Shown here piece by piece: positions 50,783 to 60,710 of a stretch of 64,000 nucleotides of DNA (position 1 is its first letter; each line of letters starts with the position of its first letter). This DNA comes from Methylosinus trichosporium OB3b (lineage in GTDB: Bacteria; Pseudomonadota; Alphaproteobacteria; Rhizobiales; Beijerinckiaceae). The notes beneath the pieces are model-generated. The model was not told the origin of the DNA. It was given only the letters and a program-made list of their open reading frames with translations, and ran no database searches. The DNA lies in NCBI RefSeq assembly GCF_002752655.1, contig NZ_CP023737.1, positions 1,488,001 through 1,552,000 on the forward strand, read 5' to 3'. The position numbers were made by a program, and so were the translations under genes.

Positions 50783-53449
50783 TTAATGCGCCGGATAGGG
50801 CAGAAGCGGGAATCGGCCGGAATAGTCCGCGGGCGCCGAGAGCGTCACAGTCCCTCCCGATGAGCCATTCACGATATCGGTGATCGTCACCTGCTTGCCG
50901 GCGCCGATCGGCCAGGGTCGCGAGCTTTCGTAACGGAGCGGGCCGGAAATCGTATCGCCGACAGCGAGCCAGCTCGAGATGTCGCCCCCGTAATTGTCGC
51001 CGTCGCCGCGAGACACATTGGCGACCGTCGCGGAGCCAGCGGTGAAGTCGCCATATTCGACCTGTGCGCCGATCGTCGGCGGCGCGGGAATGAAGGTGAA
51101 AAAGGCGGCGGAGGAGAAGCCGTAGGTCGACGCGCAGCCATCATTGAAATCCAGGCTGTTCTGCTGCTGCGCCGTTGCCACCGCATTGCCGGAACCGTCG
51201 ATCGTCACGGCGGTCACAACCCAATCGGTGCCTGTGTCGCGGTCCATGACCTGCCAGCCCGGCGCGATATGCAGCCGGGATTGAGCATAATTGGCCGCCT
51301 TGATCGTGAATGTTATGACGTCGCAAGACGTATAGTTCGGCGCGCCGCCGGTGGTGAACGCCGAGGATGTGTAGGGCTGGACCTGCAACACCGGCAGGTC
51401 GAACTTCCACTGGCGGCCGGCGACATCCACGAAGCCGGTCGTGAACTGTGTGAGGCTGGCGCGCGTCGTGACGTCGAGATCGGCGTGCATCAACTGCGAG
51501 TCCACGCAGCTCGCGCCGGAGGTGACGCATTTGGCGCCGATCACAGCGCCGGACGTCAGATATCGCTTGGGCGGACCCGAGAAGAGCGGCGCGCCGATCG
51601 GCATGCCGCCGGTGTAGTTCGCAGCGATCGCGACGGCGCTGTCGCCCCCCGTGTAATAGAAGGCGCCGCGAAGATAGACGTCATTCAGGATCAGATCATG
51701 GACGTCGCCGCCCGGCGAATTGACAAGCGTGACGATGCGGCTGTTGCCCGTGAGGAGGAAGCCGCCGCGAAACTCGACCGCGGCCCTGTGGCCGACTGTC
51801 AGATAAGAGCCGGGGATCAGATTGCTGAAGGCCTCCCCGTTCTGGAACGTCCCGCCGTCGAACACGAGCGAGCTGTTCCAGGTCGAGGTGCCGATCCAGT
51901 CGCCAAGACGGACGCAGACCTCGCAATAGCTCTGCGTGAGGATCAGGCCGCCTGCATAGGCCGTGTTTGTAAAATTCACCCATTGATAGATCGTCGAGGC
52001 GGACGGACTATCGAAGACGCCATCCCATTGCCCAGTTCCCTCGCCGAGCGCGGTGCCGACATAGGCGCTGTGCACTCCGAGGAATTGTTGCGCGACGCCA
52101 CGAACATTGCGGGACTGGGTGTTGAACGCTCCCAGCCCATAGGCGCCCGCGCCCATATTGGTTCGGTCGACGCCGAAAAAGTCGCCCTGGGTGTTCGTGT
52201 TCAGCCCGACGGCCGCCTGGATGCCGAAGCCGAAAATCTGGCAATCCTCGACATGCACGTCGGAGGAGTAGTTCTTGCCATATTGGCTGGGAGCGGTCCC
52301 GAACAGCAGCGACGGATAGGTGACGGCGCCATAGGGAGCCGACGGCGCATCGCCGGAATAGCAGTCGACGCAGACGCCGACGAGCGGCGAGTTCGTCTGA
52401 AGTCCGCCCGGCGTCGAGCCGGTGACGGCGAGAGAAGGATCGATATAATCGAGCGGATCAGGAGACGGCCCGATGTTGAATGTCGCGCCGAAGCTGCCAA
52501 AACCGTAATTCGCGCCATAGAGCGCGATGCGCCGCAGCCTCGAGGAGCGCGTGCCCTGGAAGTTCACGCAGGGGCGCGTCGTGTCGCGACAGAAGATTTT
52601 CGTGCCCGCCAGGCCGACGAGAGGAGCCTGCTGCCCTTCGAGCGAAATCGACTGAAAGCCGTTGGCGCCATAACCGACATTGAGCCCCTTCGACACCACG
52701 AAGGCGCCATCGGGAACGACGACAGTGGAGGCGGTTTTGTAGAGCGCATAATCGATCGCCGCCTGCAGCGCCGCCCAATTGTCGGTCCCCGTCGCGGACG
52801 ACATCGGAAACCAGCACGCGAGCTTATAGGAGCCGGACGGGATCGAGGGAGAGACGCTGATATGTCCCGAGGTGAGATCGGTGGTCGCCGTGACGATCGA
52901 TGTCACGCCGCCGCGGGAATGCCAATGAGGGCTCGCGCATTGCATTCCCGCGCGAAAATAGGGAACGCCGCTGACAGAAATCGACGCGCCGCCCGTCGAC
53001 GTCACGGCGCCGACATCGCCGGCATATTGAAAATAGGCGTCGCCGACCACGCCGAACTCGCACGCTTTCACGGGCGAATTTGAATATTGCGGGATCATGA
53101 AGCCGCCGCCGGCGGCGATCTCGCCATAGAGACCCGCCGTCGTCTCGGCGAACGCATAGGTGAGGCCGCATGTTCCATAGCCGGCGCCGGGCGTCGCGAC
53201 CGCATCGACGGTCGCCTTTTCCGGATTGGCGCCGCCAGCGATCGCAGCGACCAACGCCGCCTTGGTCGCATAGGTGAACGCAACGCCGCCCCCGCCCCCG
53301 CTCGACGACAACACGCCGCCCGAGCTCATCGAGAGGCCCGCGCCGACCTTGAAGCGATTATACCAATTGGTGTCGGCGATCGCCGCGCCGGCGACGACGA
53401 TCAGGACGAAGAGCGCGTGGATCAGTCGGGATGTCATGCCGAGCCTCAT
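50783..53449 (-). CDS. Tail-spike protein with beta-helix (pectate-lyase-like) region
   Basis: The 888-aa product starts at ATG 53449, overlapping the stop of the preceding gene (ATGA). It opens with a signal-like hydrophobic stretch (LIHALFVLIVVAGAAIADTNWYNRF). A spike head with the D-N-W-A-A-L-Q-A-A-I-D-Y motif follows (TGTDNWAALQAAIDYALYKTASTVVVPDGAFVVSKGL), the usual entry to a right-handed beta helix, then long beta-repeat sequence and a C-terminal domain. It probably degrades capsular polysaccharide. Confidence 0.7.
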   Translation of the reverse strand: MRLGMTSRLIHALFVLIVVAGAAIADTNWYNRFKVGAGLSMSSGGVLSSSGGGGGVAFTYATKAALVAAIAGGANPEKATVDAVATPGAGYGTCGLTYAFAETTAGLYGEIAAGGGFMIPQYSNSPVKACEFGVVGDAYFQYAGDVGAVTSTGGASISVSGVPYFRAGMQCASPHWHSRGGVTSIVTATTDLTSGHISVSPSIPSGSYKLACWFPMSSATGTDNWAALQAAIDYALYKTASTVVVPDGAFVVSKGLNVGYGANGFQSISLEGQQAPLVGLAGTKIFCRDTTRPCVNFQGTRSSRLRRIALYGANYGFGSFGATFNIGPSPDPLDYIDPSLAVTGSTPGGLQTNSPLVGVCVDCYSGDAPSAPYGAVTYPSLLFGTAPSQYGKNYSSDVHVEDCQIFGFGIQAAVGLNTNTQGDFFGVDRTNMGAGAYGLGAFNTQSRNVRGVAQQFLGVHSAYVGTALGEGTGQWDGVFDSPSASTIYQWVNFTNTAYAGGLILTQSYCEVCVRLGDWIGTSTWNSSLVFDGGTFQNGEAFSNLIPGSYLTVGHRAAVEFRGGFLLTGNSRIVTLVNSPGGDVHDLILNDVYLRGAFYYTGGDSAVAIAANYTGGMPIGAPLFSGPPKRYLTSGAVIGAKCVTSGASCVDSQLMHADLDVTTRASLTQFTTGFVDVAGRQWKFDLPVLQVQPYTSSAFTTGGAPNYTSCDVITFTIKAANYAQSRLHIAPGWQVMDRDTGTDWVVTAVTIDGSGNAVATAQQQNSLDFNDGCASTYGFSSAAFFTFIPAPPTIGAQVEYGDFTAGSATVANVSRGDGDNYGGDISSWLAVGDTISGPLRYESSRPWPIGAGKQVTITDIVNGSSGGTVTLSAPADYSGRFPLLPYPAH

Positions 53450-54117
53450 GGGATGGCGAGCGCGGCCGCCTGCAAATCGGCGAGCTGCGGATCTGTAAGC
53501 GAAAGTATCGTTTGGACGATCGTCCAAATCTCGCCGCCGACCGGCCAATAGCCCTCGGCGTAGAGGATGGCGCTGTCCGCATCGGATGCGGCGGCGATAG
53601 CCGCCTGGACGGTGACGAGATCGCCCATGGCCGCGAGCGCCTGCAGCGCCTGGCCGCGGCGGATCAGCGTCGTCGCCATGCGCGTCGGCGAGAGTTGCGC
53701 CGCCTCCACTTGCAGGGCTACGAGCTGCTCGCCCGTAAAGCTCCCGAGCGCCGCGCCCAAAGTGGAGAAGACATAGGCCCAGACGGCGCTCGACGGCGGC
53801 CAGAAAGGGTCCGAATAGACGATGTTGAACGGGTCGGCCTCATCGGGGCTCACCGCATCGGCGACCGCGGAGAGCCAATTGATCGCGCCCGTGTCATGGC
53901 CGCGCAGCGCGAATAAAGCGCCGGCGCGCGAGGTGGTGTTTTGGGGCAGCAGGCTGGCGATATCGGAGAGCTTCGCCATCGCGACGCCGCCGGTCGTCAC
54001 GCCATCATGCAGCCTTATGCGGTTGTTGGTCGTGTCGACAGTGATCTCGCCTTCGCCGCCGACATAGGCGTCATTTTGCGTGGCGGTGCCCCGGCGATGC
54101 TTGACGCGCGCGCTCAC
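53446..54117 (-). CDS. Tail fibre adaptor with Mtd-type N-terminal domain
   Basis: The 223-aa product begins VKHRRGTATQNDAYVGGEGEITVDTTNNRIRLHDGVTTGGVAMAK, the repeat found at the N-terminus of phage tropism/fibre proteins. The remainder is helical (EQLVALQVEAAQLSPTRMATTLIRRGQALQAL). It overlaps both neighbours by four bases, so it is part of a coupled fibre cassette. Confidence 0.72.
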   Translation of the reverse strand: MSARVKHRRGTATQNDAYVGGEGEITVDTTNNRIRLHDGVTTGGVAMAKLSDIASLLPQNTTSRAGALFALRGHDTGAINWLSAVADAVSPDEADPFNIVYSDPFWPPSSAVWAYVFSTLGAALGSFTGEQLVALQVEAAQLSPTRMATTLIRRGQALQALAAMGDLVTVQAAIAAASDADSAILYAEGYWPVGGEIWTIVQTILSLTDPQLADLQAAALAIP

Positions 54118-56921
54118 TCGATCGCTCCCCAGTCTGCAGTCTGGCCGACGGCGCTCGTGATGGCGCCGTAATCGTCGAAGATGTCCGCCGCCTCGTCTAT
54201 ATCGCCATAGTCGCGCTCGACCTGATCATTGAGCGCGACGATATGCTCGACGATCGCCGTCCAATCGGAGGCGAGCGGCGAGACGCCGGCGCCGATGGCG
54301 CGCACGCGGATTTGCACCTGATCGAGATCGTCGAAATCGAGCAGCACATTTCCCGGCGACGTGATGACGCTCGCCCAATCGCTCCAATCGCTCGCGCCGA
54401 GCAGGCGGTGCTGCACTTCGACGCGGGCCGTCTTGGCGCCGGCGACGGTGATGGTGAGCGGGACGAAGAGCTGCCAGGGCGGCTCGTCGCCGGCCTCGAG
54501 GCCGGAGCGCAGGAGGCCGATCGCCGGAAGGCCGGGCGCCGTCGACGGCGCGCTGATCTCGGCGCCGATGCGGCCGTTCCATGGCGGCGGGACTTCCGCC
54601 GCCAGCGCCGTGAAGATCTCCGGCGCATAGGGGATGAAGGTCACGCGCGCGCCGAGGCTGTCCGTTCCCTCGGCCGAATGCAGCAGCACGCGCTCCGAGA
54701 CATATTCGGCCTCGCCGAAAAAGATCAGATCGCCGGGCGCCGGCATGGTCCCCGAGCCGGTGACGATCACCGCATCCTGATCGCCGGGCACAGTCATCAC
54801 ACTGCGCAGGATGCTCTGGTCTTCCGCGCCCTCGACGCTCGCGAGCTGGCGAATGCGAATGGCGTAGGACTTGCCGGCCTCCATCTCGACGCGATCGTCG
54901 AGCACCACGGCCGCGCCATTCACCGCCTTGACGCGCAGCGATTGGTTCGACGCATGCAGCAGCGGATAATTGACATGGCAGAGATCGCCGCGCGCCGCCA
55001 TCAGCGCCTCGCCGTCCTGCATCATGGTGATGGAGTCGGGGCGATAGATCGCCTCATATTGCTTCTTGCGCGCCTCCAGCCAGATATTGTCCGGATGGGT
55101 GACGCCGGGTAGCTCTATGCTCTCGATGTTCTGCGGCTCGCCGACGAAGCCGGGCCAAGGCACGATGCGCTTAGCCGCTTTGTAATCATTGGTCGAGTCG
55201 AGGAAATCGACGCCGAAAGCGTCGGGCTGGATCACATAGGGCCGCTCGAACGAAAACTCCGAGGCGTTGCGGGCGGACACATGGTGATAGACGATCTCCT
55301 GCGGGCGATCGATGAAGCCGGTCCATTTCGCGCCATCGTCGCGCGAGAGCGCGCGGCCGGCGGCGCAGATGTCGTCATACATCTCCTGTTCTGTCTGCTC
55401 GAAGTCGTGGACGCGATCATAGGTGAGGCCGTTCGCGGCGCAGAACGGGTGAAACTGCGTCTCGAGCCATTCGAGGTCAATGTCCTCATCCTCCATCGGA
55501 TAGAGCGCCGAAGAGCGCTGCAGCGCATAGCGATAGAGCGAGGCGGGATTGCGCGTCGCCCGCTTCACCCATTGGCCGCTCTCCGCATCCCAATCCCAGC
55601 AGATGCGGCGCACGAGGCCGTTGAGCGTGTCGAGCACGCTGTTGAGCTGATCGGTGCCGCGCACGCGCGCGACGACGAGCGCCATCGGATGGGTGAAGTT
55701 GAACGGATATTCGGGGCGGAAGGAGCGGAGCGTCGTCCATGTCGCGGCGGAGACGATCTGATCTTGCGAGCCGGTGGAGTAGTCATCCCAATCGGGCGTC
55801 AGGCGCTCGCATTTCACTTGCCAATCGCCGCGCTCCGGATGCGGCCAGCGACGGGACGCCTGGAAGCCCGAGAAGCGCACATCCGGCACGGTCCACACCT
55901 CGACCTCGGACCAATCGTCGACGCCAGCCTTTCGCTCGGAGATGCGGAACTGCACGGCGAAGGGCTTGGCATAGGTCGTCGACTTGCCGCCGGAGACATC
56001 CGTCCGCATGTGGAAGAGACCATTCGTGAAGGTGACGACGATCTCGCTCTCTGCGACGTCGGAGGCGGTGGAGCGCGTCGCGGCGCCGAACTGGTCGGAA
56101 TAGGACTTCTTCAGGCTGATGTTGAAATCTTCCTGCGCCACTTGCTGCGGATAGAGCGTGATCGGCTCGTCATCCGCATAGCCCTCGCGGATCTCGAGCT
56201 CGACCTCGGCATATTTGGAGATCGGCGTGTCGCCGATGCGCAATTGATCCTCGGGGATCTCCAAAGGGCCATAGCCGAAGAGGAAGGCGCAGATCAGATA
56301 GGTCTGGCCGTTGACTACCTCCGTATAGGGCAGCGCCGCATAGGGCGGCGAGAAGCGGATTTCGCCGAGCACATCGGGGAAGAAGCCGCCGAGGTTGTTG
56401 GTGTTGCGCCAGCCGGTGGCCGCATAGCTCGGCGATGTGTCGCCGCTCGTGGTCGAGCTGCTGCTGCGCAGCGGCACCAGCGCATTGAGCAGCGCCTGGC
56501 TGGCGCCGATGGCGAGGCCCGAGGCGAGCGACGCCGCGGTCGCTTGCGTGAGCCCGAGCGAGGCGCCGAGCGACGAGGAGGCGAGCGCCGGGCCGAGCCA
56601 GAATTGCCCGGCGGCGAAGGCCGCGACGGTGACGGCGAGCGAGAGCGCCGTGCGCAATGTGCCGCTATTGCCGGGCAGCACGCGGATCAGCACGATGTCG
56701 CCGGCGGGCGGCCGTTCGGTCTCCCATCGCTCGCGCTCGATGATCTCCGCGCCGATAGCGACGCGCACATTGGCGAGCAGGTCAGAGCTGGCGCAGGGCA
56801 GAGCCAGCGCGACGATCTCGGCGATCGACGCGCCGGCCGGCGCATCGAGCGTCACATGGCGCGACGGATCGAAGCTCGGCGCCGCGATGATGCGGGCGCC
56901 GGCGGGCGCGGGAAGAAGCAT
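54114..56921 (-). CDS. Tail tip protein, lambda J/TipJ-like
   Basis: The 935-aa product starts MLLPAPAGARIIAAPSFDPSRHVTLDAPAGASI. It has two hydrophobic stretches (~95-150) followed by GGFFPDVLGEIRFSPPYAALPYTEVVNGQTYLICAFLFGYGPLEIPEDQLRIGDTPI, typical of TipJ-family host-specificity proteins. Later come a long central domain and fibronectin-like C-terminal modules. It forms the tail tip hub that contacts the host. Confidence 0.82.
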   Translation of the reverse strand: MLLPAPAGARIIAAPSFDPSRHVTLDAPAGASIAEIVALALPCASSDLLANVRVAIGAEIIERERWETERPPAGDIVLIRVLPGNSGTLRTALSLAVTVAAFAAGQFWLGPALASSSLGASLGLTQATAASLASGLAIGASQALLNALVPLRSSSSTTSGDTSPSYAATGWRNTNNLGGFFPDVLGEIRFSPPYAALPYTEVVNGQTYLICAFLFGYGPLEIPEDQLRIGDTPISKYAEVELEIREGYADDEPITLYPQQVAQEDFNISLKKSYSDQFGAATRSTASDVAESEIVVTFTNGLFHMRTDVSGGKSTTYAKPFAVQFRISERKAGVDDWSEVEVWTVPDVRFSGFQASRRWPHPERGDWQVKCERLTPDWDDYSTGSQDQIVSAATWTTLRSFRPEYPFNFTHPMALVVARVRGTDQLNSVLDTLNGLVRRICWDWDAESGQWVKRATRNPASLYRYALQRSSALYPMEDEDIDLEWLETQFHPFCAANGLTYDRVHDFEQTEQEMYDDICAAGRALSRDDGAKWTGFIDRPQEIVYHHVSARNASEFSFERPYVIQPDAFGVDFLDSTNDYKAAKRIVPWPGFVGEPQNIESIELPGVTHPDNIWLEARKKQYEAIYRPDSITMMQDGEALMAARGDLCHVNYPLLHASNQSLRVKAVNGAAVVLDDRVEMEAGKSYAIRIRQLASVEGAEDQSILRSVMTVPGDQDAVIVTGSGTMPAPGDLIFFGEAEYVSERVLLHSAEGTDSLGARVTFIPYAPEIFTALAAEVPPPWNGRIGAEISAPSTAPGLPAIGLLRSGLEAGDEPPWQLFVPLTITVAGAKTARVEVQHRLLGASDWSDWASVITSPGNVLLDFDDLDQVQIRVRAIGAGVSPLASDWTAIVEHIVALNDQVERDYGDIDEAADIFDDYGAITSAVGQTADWGAIE

Positions 56922-56931
56922 GTCGCTCCTA

Positions 56932-57339
56932 TCAGGGGCGGGAGGAGTGGCGCAGGATTTTGGCGAGCGCGAGCGGCACGCGCTCGAGGCGCTGGATCGC
57001 CGAGGCGCGGCCAGCGCTCGCATGGAGCACCAGGCCGGGCGCGACGAACAGGCCGATATGTGTCGCGAGGCCGCCCCGGCGAAACAGCAGCCCGTCATAT
57101 TCGCGCGCTTCGTCGAGCGCGATCTCGCGCCAGGGGCCGGCGGCGAGGCCGCCGTCGATCAGCGCGGCGAGCTCCACCCATTCCTCGGCGGTCGCGTAGG
57201 ATTCGTCATAGCCGGGCAGATCAATGCCGAGGCGCTCGGCATAGACGAGGCGCGCCAGCCCATAGCAATCGACGCCGTCGCGCGTGCGCCCGCCGGCGCG
57301 CCAGGGCAGGCCGATGTAATCGGTCGACCAGTGCGTCAT
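56932..57339 (-). CDS. NlpC/P60-family tail assembly peptidase
   Basis: The 135-aa product has the catalytic Cys25 in RDGVDCYGLARLVY, His in GLATHIGLFVAPG, and a conserved Arg/Glu end. It is the equivalent of lambda K or GTA gp14: it cuts peptidoglycan during tail assembly or entry. It starts at ATG 57339, overlapping the previous stop. Confidence 0.85.
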   Translation of the reverse strand: MTHWSTDYIGLPWRAGGRTRDGVDCYGLARLVYAERLGIDLPGYDESYATAEEWVELAALIDGGLAAGPWREIALDEAREYDGLLFRRGGLATHIGLFVAPGLVLHASAGRASAIQRLERVPLALAKILRHSSRP

Positions 57340-57848
57340 GAGGAGGAGGAGCCGCGCAGGCCGGGGCATTCCTGAACGGTGATGCGGCGGCCGGCGGGGA
57401 TGTTGTCGGCGCGAAAGCGGCCGATATCGAAGGCGATGGTGGTGTCCGTGCCCGAGGCGCGCGTGAGCCACATGCGCGCGAAGCGTTTCATCACCGCATT
57501 CGGGTCAGAGACGAAGACGAGGGCCATGTCGACGCGCGCCGGCGTGAGGAAGGAGCGCGCGAGCGCGACATAGGAGGCGTCGACATTGCCGAATTCGAGC
57601 GACGTGCGGCGCGGCGTCTTCGGATTGTCGTCGGGCAGCACCGCCGTCATCTGCACATAGAGATAGGTGATGTCGCCGGAGACCGTGCCATAGCTCGGCG
57701 GATCGACCGAGAGGCGGTCGGTCGGATCGGTGGAGAGATAGACAGGGGCGTCGAGATCGGGGTGAGTAATCGTCAGCAAGAGCGCTTGATCCTCGGCCGA
57801 GAACGGATCGGTGATGGCGCGGCGGAAGCCCAATGGGACGCGCGGCAT
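57336..57848 (-). CDS. Phage tail protein, DUF1833-like
   Basis: The 170-aa product has LLTITHPDLDAPVYLSTDPTD and YLYVQMTAVLPDDNPKTPRRTSLEFGNVDASY, the pattern of DUF1833-type minor tail proteins that sit between the tape measure and the tip. It shares one base with the upstream gene and overlaps the NlpC gene. Confidence 0.68.
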   Translation of the reverse strand: MPRVPLGFRRAITDPFSAEDQALLLTITHPDLDAPVYLSTDPTDRLSVDPPSYGTVSGDITYLYVQMTAVLPDDNPKTPRRTSLEFGNVDASYVALARSFLTPARVDMALVFVSDPNAVMKRFARMWLTRASGTDTTIAFDIGRFRADNIPAGRRITVQECPGLRGSSSS

Positions 57849-58276
57849 TAGGGTAGCACCAGCAGAGTGAAGGTGACGCGCCAGTCATGGGCGCGGCGGG
57901 CGTATTGAGGCGTCGCGCCCTGGGCGAAGATCACCAGCCAGTTGCGGCTGGCGGTGAAGACATTGCCGAGGTGATCGATGAGGCGCGCGCCGGCGGCGTC
58001 GCAGAATGGCAGGCCGTCATATGACTGAGCCGGGATCAGAAACGGCAGGCGGCAGCCGCGCGTGTCGATCTCCTCGAAGCGCTCGAGCCGCGCCTTGCCG
58101 GCGTAATCGAGAATGAGCGCACAAGGGACTTGCTTCGGCGTGCGCGACGAGAGGCCCGCCGTCTTCGGCGGGCCGACCGAGGTCGCCGTGAAGCGGCGGC
58201 CGTCCGCCGGCTGCTCGGAATAGCCCTCCCACAACACGCGCTGCGGCAGGTCCGAGGGCCATCTCACCAAAGCCAT
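57848..58276 (-). CDS. Minor tail protein
   Basis: The 142-aa product begins MALVRWPSDLPQRVLWEGYSEQPADGRRFTATSVGPPKTAGLSSR and ends HDWRVTFTLLVLP. It occupies the gp12-like slot directly after the tape measure. The family is not named here with certainty. Confidence 0.62.
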   Translation of the reverse strand: MALVRWPSDLPQRVLWEGYSEQPADGRRFTATSVGPPKTAGLSSRTPKQVPCALILDYAGKARLERFEEIDTRGCRLPFLIPAQSYDGLPFCDAAGARLIDHLGNVFTASRNWLVIFAQGATPQYARRAHDWRVTFTLLVLP

Positions 58277-58280
58277 GAGA

Positions 58281-60710
58281 TCACCAGCGCGGGAGCTTCG
58301 GGCGAAGGCCCATTTGCGTGAGCGTGGCGCGGCCCGCCGACGATTGCAGCGCGGAGGTGACCGCCTCCACCACCTGAATATCGGTGCGGCGGCCGCCCTG
58401 CGGCGTGCGCGATTCCTTCACCGCGACGGCGGTGTTGGCCGATTGGTGAATGTGAATCTCCGAGGGCGACGCCGCCGCGCCGGAGCCGCCGCGCGCCGCG
58501 CCGAAGGCCGACCGCGCCATGGCGCTGGGCATGACCGAGAGCGGCATGTCGCCGGCATAGACCGGCTCCGGCCCATGCTCGCCGACGACGCCCCAGCGGC
58601 CGGCGGGGATGGTGCCGCCGGCGGCGAATTTGCCGGAGAAGAGGTTGCTCGCGATGGAGCCGATCGCGCCGATGAGGCCGCCGGTCTCGCCCTTCGCGCC
58701 CTGCGTCCCGAACAGGTTCGCGAGCGAACCTTCGCCGAGCAGCGCCGCTTTCAGCGCCGCGGATTCGAGCGATTTGAGCACGCTCTGCAGCGTGTCGTCG
58801 AGGCTGGCGCCCCCCTGTATCGCTTTTTCGAAAGCGTCGGCGGCGATATTGCCGAAATATTGCATCTGCTGGCGCGCGGCTTCCTCGGCGCGCGTCGTGT
58901 CCTCTATGCGCTGGCGCAGGCCGGCGCGCGCCGCGGCGAGGCGTTCGATATCGGCGATTTCCTTTTCGGTGAGCGGCGTTCCGCGTTCGCGCGCCGCCGC
59001 CTCGGCGCGAGCGAGATCGACGGCGCGCTCTTTCTCGGCGTTGCTCTTGCCTTGCGCGTCCGCCTCGGCCTGCAGCACCTCGACGCTCTTGCGCAGCTGC
59101 GCGAGATAGGTCTCGACCTGATCGGTTTTTTCGGCCGCCGGCGCGCGCGAGCGGCCGGCGCCGCTGGTTTTCGTGTCGGGCTCCAGCCCCTTCAAAAAGG
59201 CGGCGGCGGCCGATCGATTTGTGTCGACCGCGCCTTGCACGTCGGCGTTGCTCGCGCCTGTCGCCTCGGGCCGATAGACGGGGCCATAGACCTGAGTCGA
59301 CTGGCCGCGCATGCGGTCGAAAACCTTCGCCGCCGGCTCGCCGGCCGCATGCGGCGTGGTCAGCTGATTGATCGCCTCGCCGTCGCGCTTGGCGCGAGCG
59401 ATGAACTCGACGACCGGGCGCACACGAGCATAGAGCGCTTCGGCCTTTTGCACCGCCGCCGCGATGTTCTCGACGATCCCCACCCAGGCGCCGCGCAGCG
59501 CCAGGCCGAGGACGCCCAGCTCCTGCATGACCGGCTTCAGCGAATCGGAGAGATGCGCATAAGCGACGACGAGCTCGGCGTTCAGCTCTTCCGAGCGCTT
59601 CACCAGTTCGGCGTCGAAAATCGCTCCCGCGCCTTTCGCCTCTGCGGTCAGCGCCTCCATATCGAGCTTGCCGGCCTTCAAGCCGTCGGCGATTTTCTGC
59701 ACCGTCTCCGGCGCGCCGAAGAAAGCCTCGCCGAGCTTCAAGGCCTCGACCTCGCGGCCGGCGGCGAGCAGCTCGCGCATGATGCGCAACACCGCGTTCA
59801 AACGCGCATCCTGCGTATCGGCGCCGAGATAGGAGGCGAGATCGCCGCGCGAGATTTTGCCCGCGCTCTGCAGCTCGGCGAGCAGCTTGCCGCCCGAGCC
59901 GATTTGCACCTGGCCCTTTTCCAGCGTGTCGGCCGACGCCGCGCGCGCCGCGGCGAGCGCGGCGGTCAGATCGTCGACCTCGAGCTTCAGGATCTTGGCT
60001 TGCTTGGTCCAGACCTGGAAGAAATCGGAGGAGACGCCGGCCTTGCGCGCGCCGGCGTCGATTTCCTCGAGCTTGGCGACCGCATGCGACGCCGCCGCCA
60101 GCGTCGCGGCGCCGAGCGCCGCGACGGCTCCCGTCGCCACGACGGTCGGGGTGAGCAGGCCGCCGATCAAACCGCCGAGGGATTTGATCGCCGCGCCGGC
60201 GCCGCCCTGATGCGCGCCGAGAACCGTTCCGATTTGCGAGCCCTGTTGCAACAGGACGGTGAAGGGATTTTGCCCGCCGGCGAGGCTGACGACGACATCC
60301 TGGCCCTGCTGCGCCAGATTGATCAATTCATGGCGCGCGAGGCCGGAGGATTTGGCATTGTCGTTCATCGCCGCCGACAACTGGCGATGCTTTTCGCGCG
60401 CGAGATCGAGCGAGCGAACGACCGCATCGCTGACGGGCAGTCCCTCTTTGCGTGCGACTGTGACCAGCCCCTCGAAACGCGCGAGCTCCTGAGTGGATTT
60501 GTGCAGCGGATCATGCTTGCGCGTCAGCTGCTCGATCTTCGAGCCGAGGCGCGTCGTCGAATCGTCCTGTAGCTTTTGCTGGCGCTGCAGGATCTCTGCG
60601 GCGGCCGCCGCCGCGCGCTCTTGGTCCGCGAGGTTCGCGAGGCTCGCGGCGGTTTCGTCGACGCCCTCCTCTTTCAGCACATAGAGCGCTTCGCGCTTCA
60701 GATCGCTCAT
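58281..60710 (-). CDS. Tail length tape measure protein
   Basis: The 809-aa product starts MSDLKREALYVLKEEGVDETAASLANLADQERA, with long coiled-coil regions, a central hydrophobic part (GGLIGGLLTPTVVATGAVAALGAATLAAASHAVAKLEEID) and C-terminal helices (IADIERLAAARAGLRQRIEDTTRAEEAARQQ). FAAGGTIPAGRWGVVGEHGPEPVYAG near the end is a hallmark of tape measure proteins. Its length sets the tail length, about 120 nm by the usual 0.15 nm per residue rule. Confidence 0.88.
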   Translation of the reverse strand: MSDLKREALYVLKEEGVDETAASLANLADQERAAAAAAEILQRQQKLQDDSTTRLGSKIEQLTRKHDPLHKSTQELARFEGLVTVARKEGLPVSDAVVRSLDLAREKHRQLSAAMNDNAKSSGLARHELINLAQQGQDVVVSLAGGQNPFTVLLQQGSQIGTVLGAHQGGAGAAIKSLGGLIGGLLTPTVVATGAVAALGAATLAAASHAVAKLEEIDAGARKAGVSSDFFQVWTKQAKILKLEVDDLTAALAAARAASADTLEKGQVQIGSGGKLLAELQSAGKISRGDLASYLGADTQDARLNAVLRIMRELLAAGREVEALKLGEAFFGAPETVQKIADGLKAGKLDMEALTAEAKGAGAIFDAELVKRSEELNAELVVAYAHLSDSLKPVMQELGVLGLALRGAWVGIVENIAAAVQKAEALYARVRPVVEFIARAKRDGEAINQLTTPHAAGEPAAKVFDRMRGQSTQVYGPVYRPEATGASNADVQGAVDTNRSAAAAFLKGLEPDTKTSGAGRSRAPAAEKTDQVETYLAQLRKSVEVLQAEADAQGKSNAEKERAVDLARAEAAARERGTPLTEKEIADIERLAAARAGLRQRIEDTTRAEEAARQQMQYFGNIAADAFEKAIQGGASLDDTLQSVLKSLESAALKAALLGEGSLANLFGTQGAKGETGGLIGAIGSIASNLFSGKFAAGGTIPAGRWGVVGEHGPEPVYAGDMPLSVMPSAMARSAFGAARGGSGAAASPSEIHIHQSANTAVAVKESRTPQGGRRTDIQVVEAVTSALQSSAGRATLTQMGLRPKLPRW

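Noticed and set aside
51269..53083. 604-aa plus-strand frame
   Set aside because: It is antisense to the tail-spike gene, and its Arg/Asp/Ile-rich composition is typical of GC-rich shadow frames.
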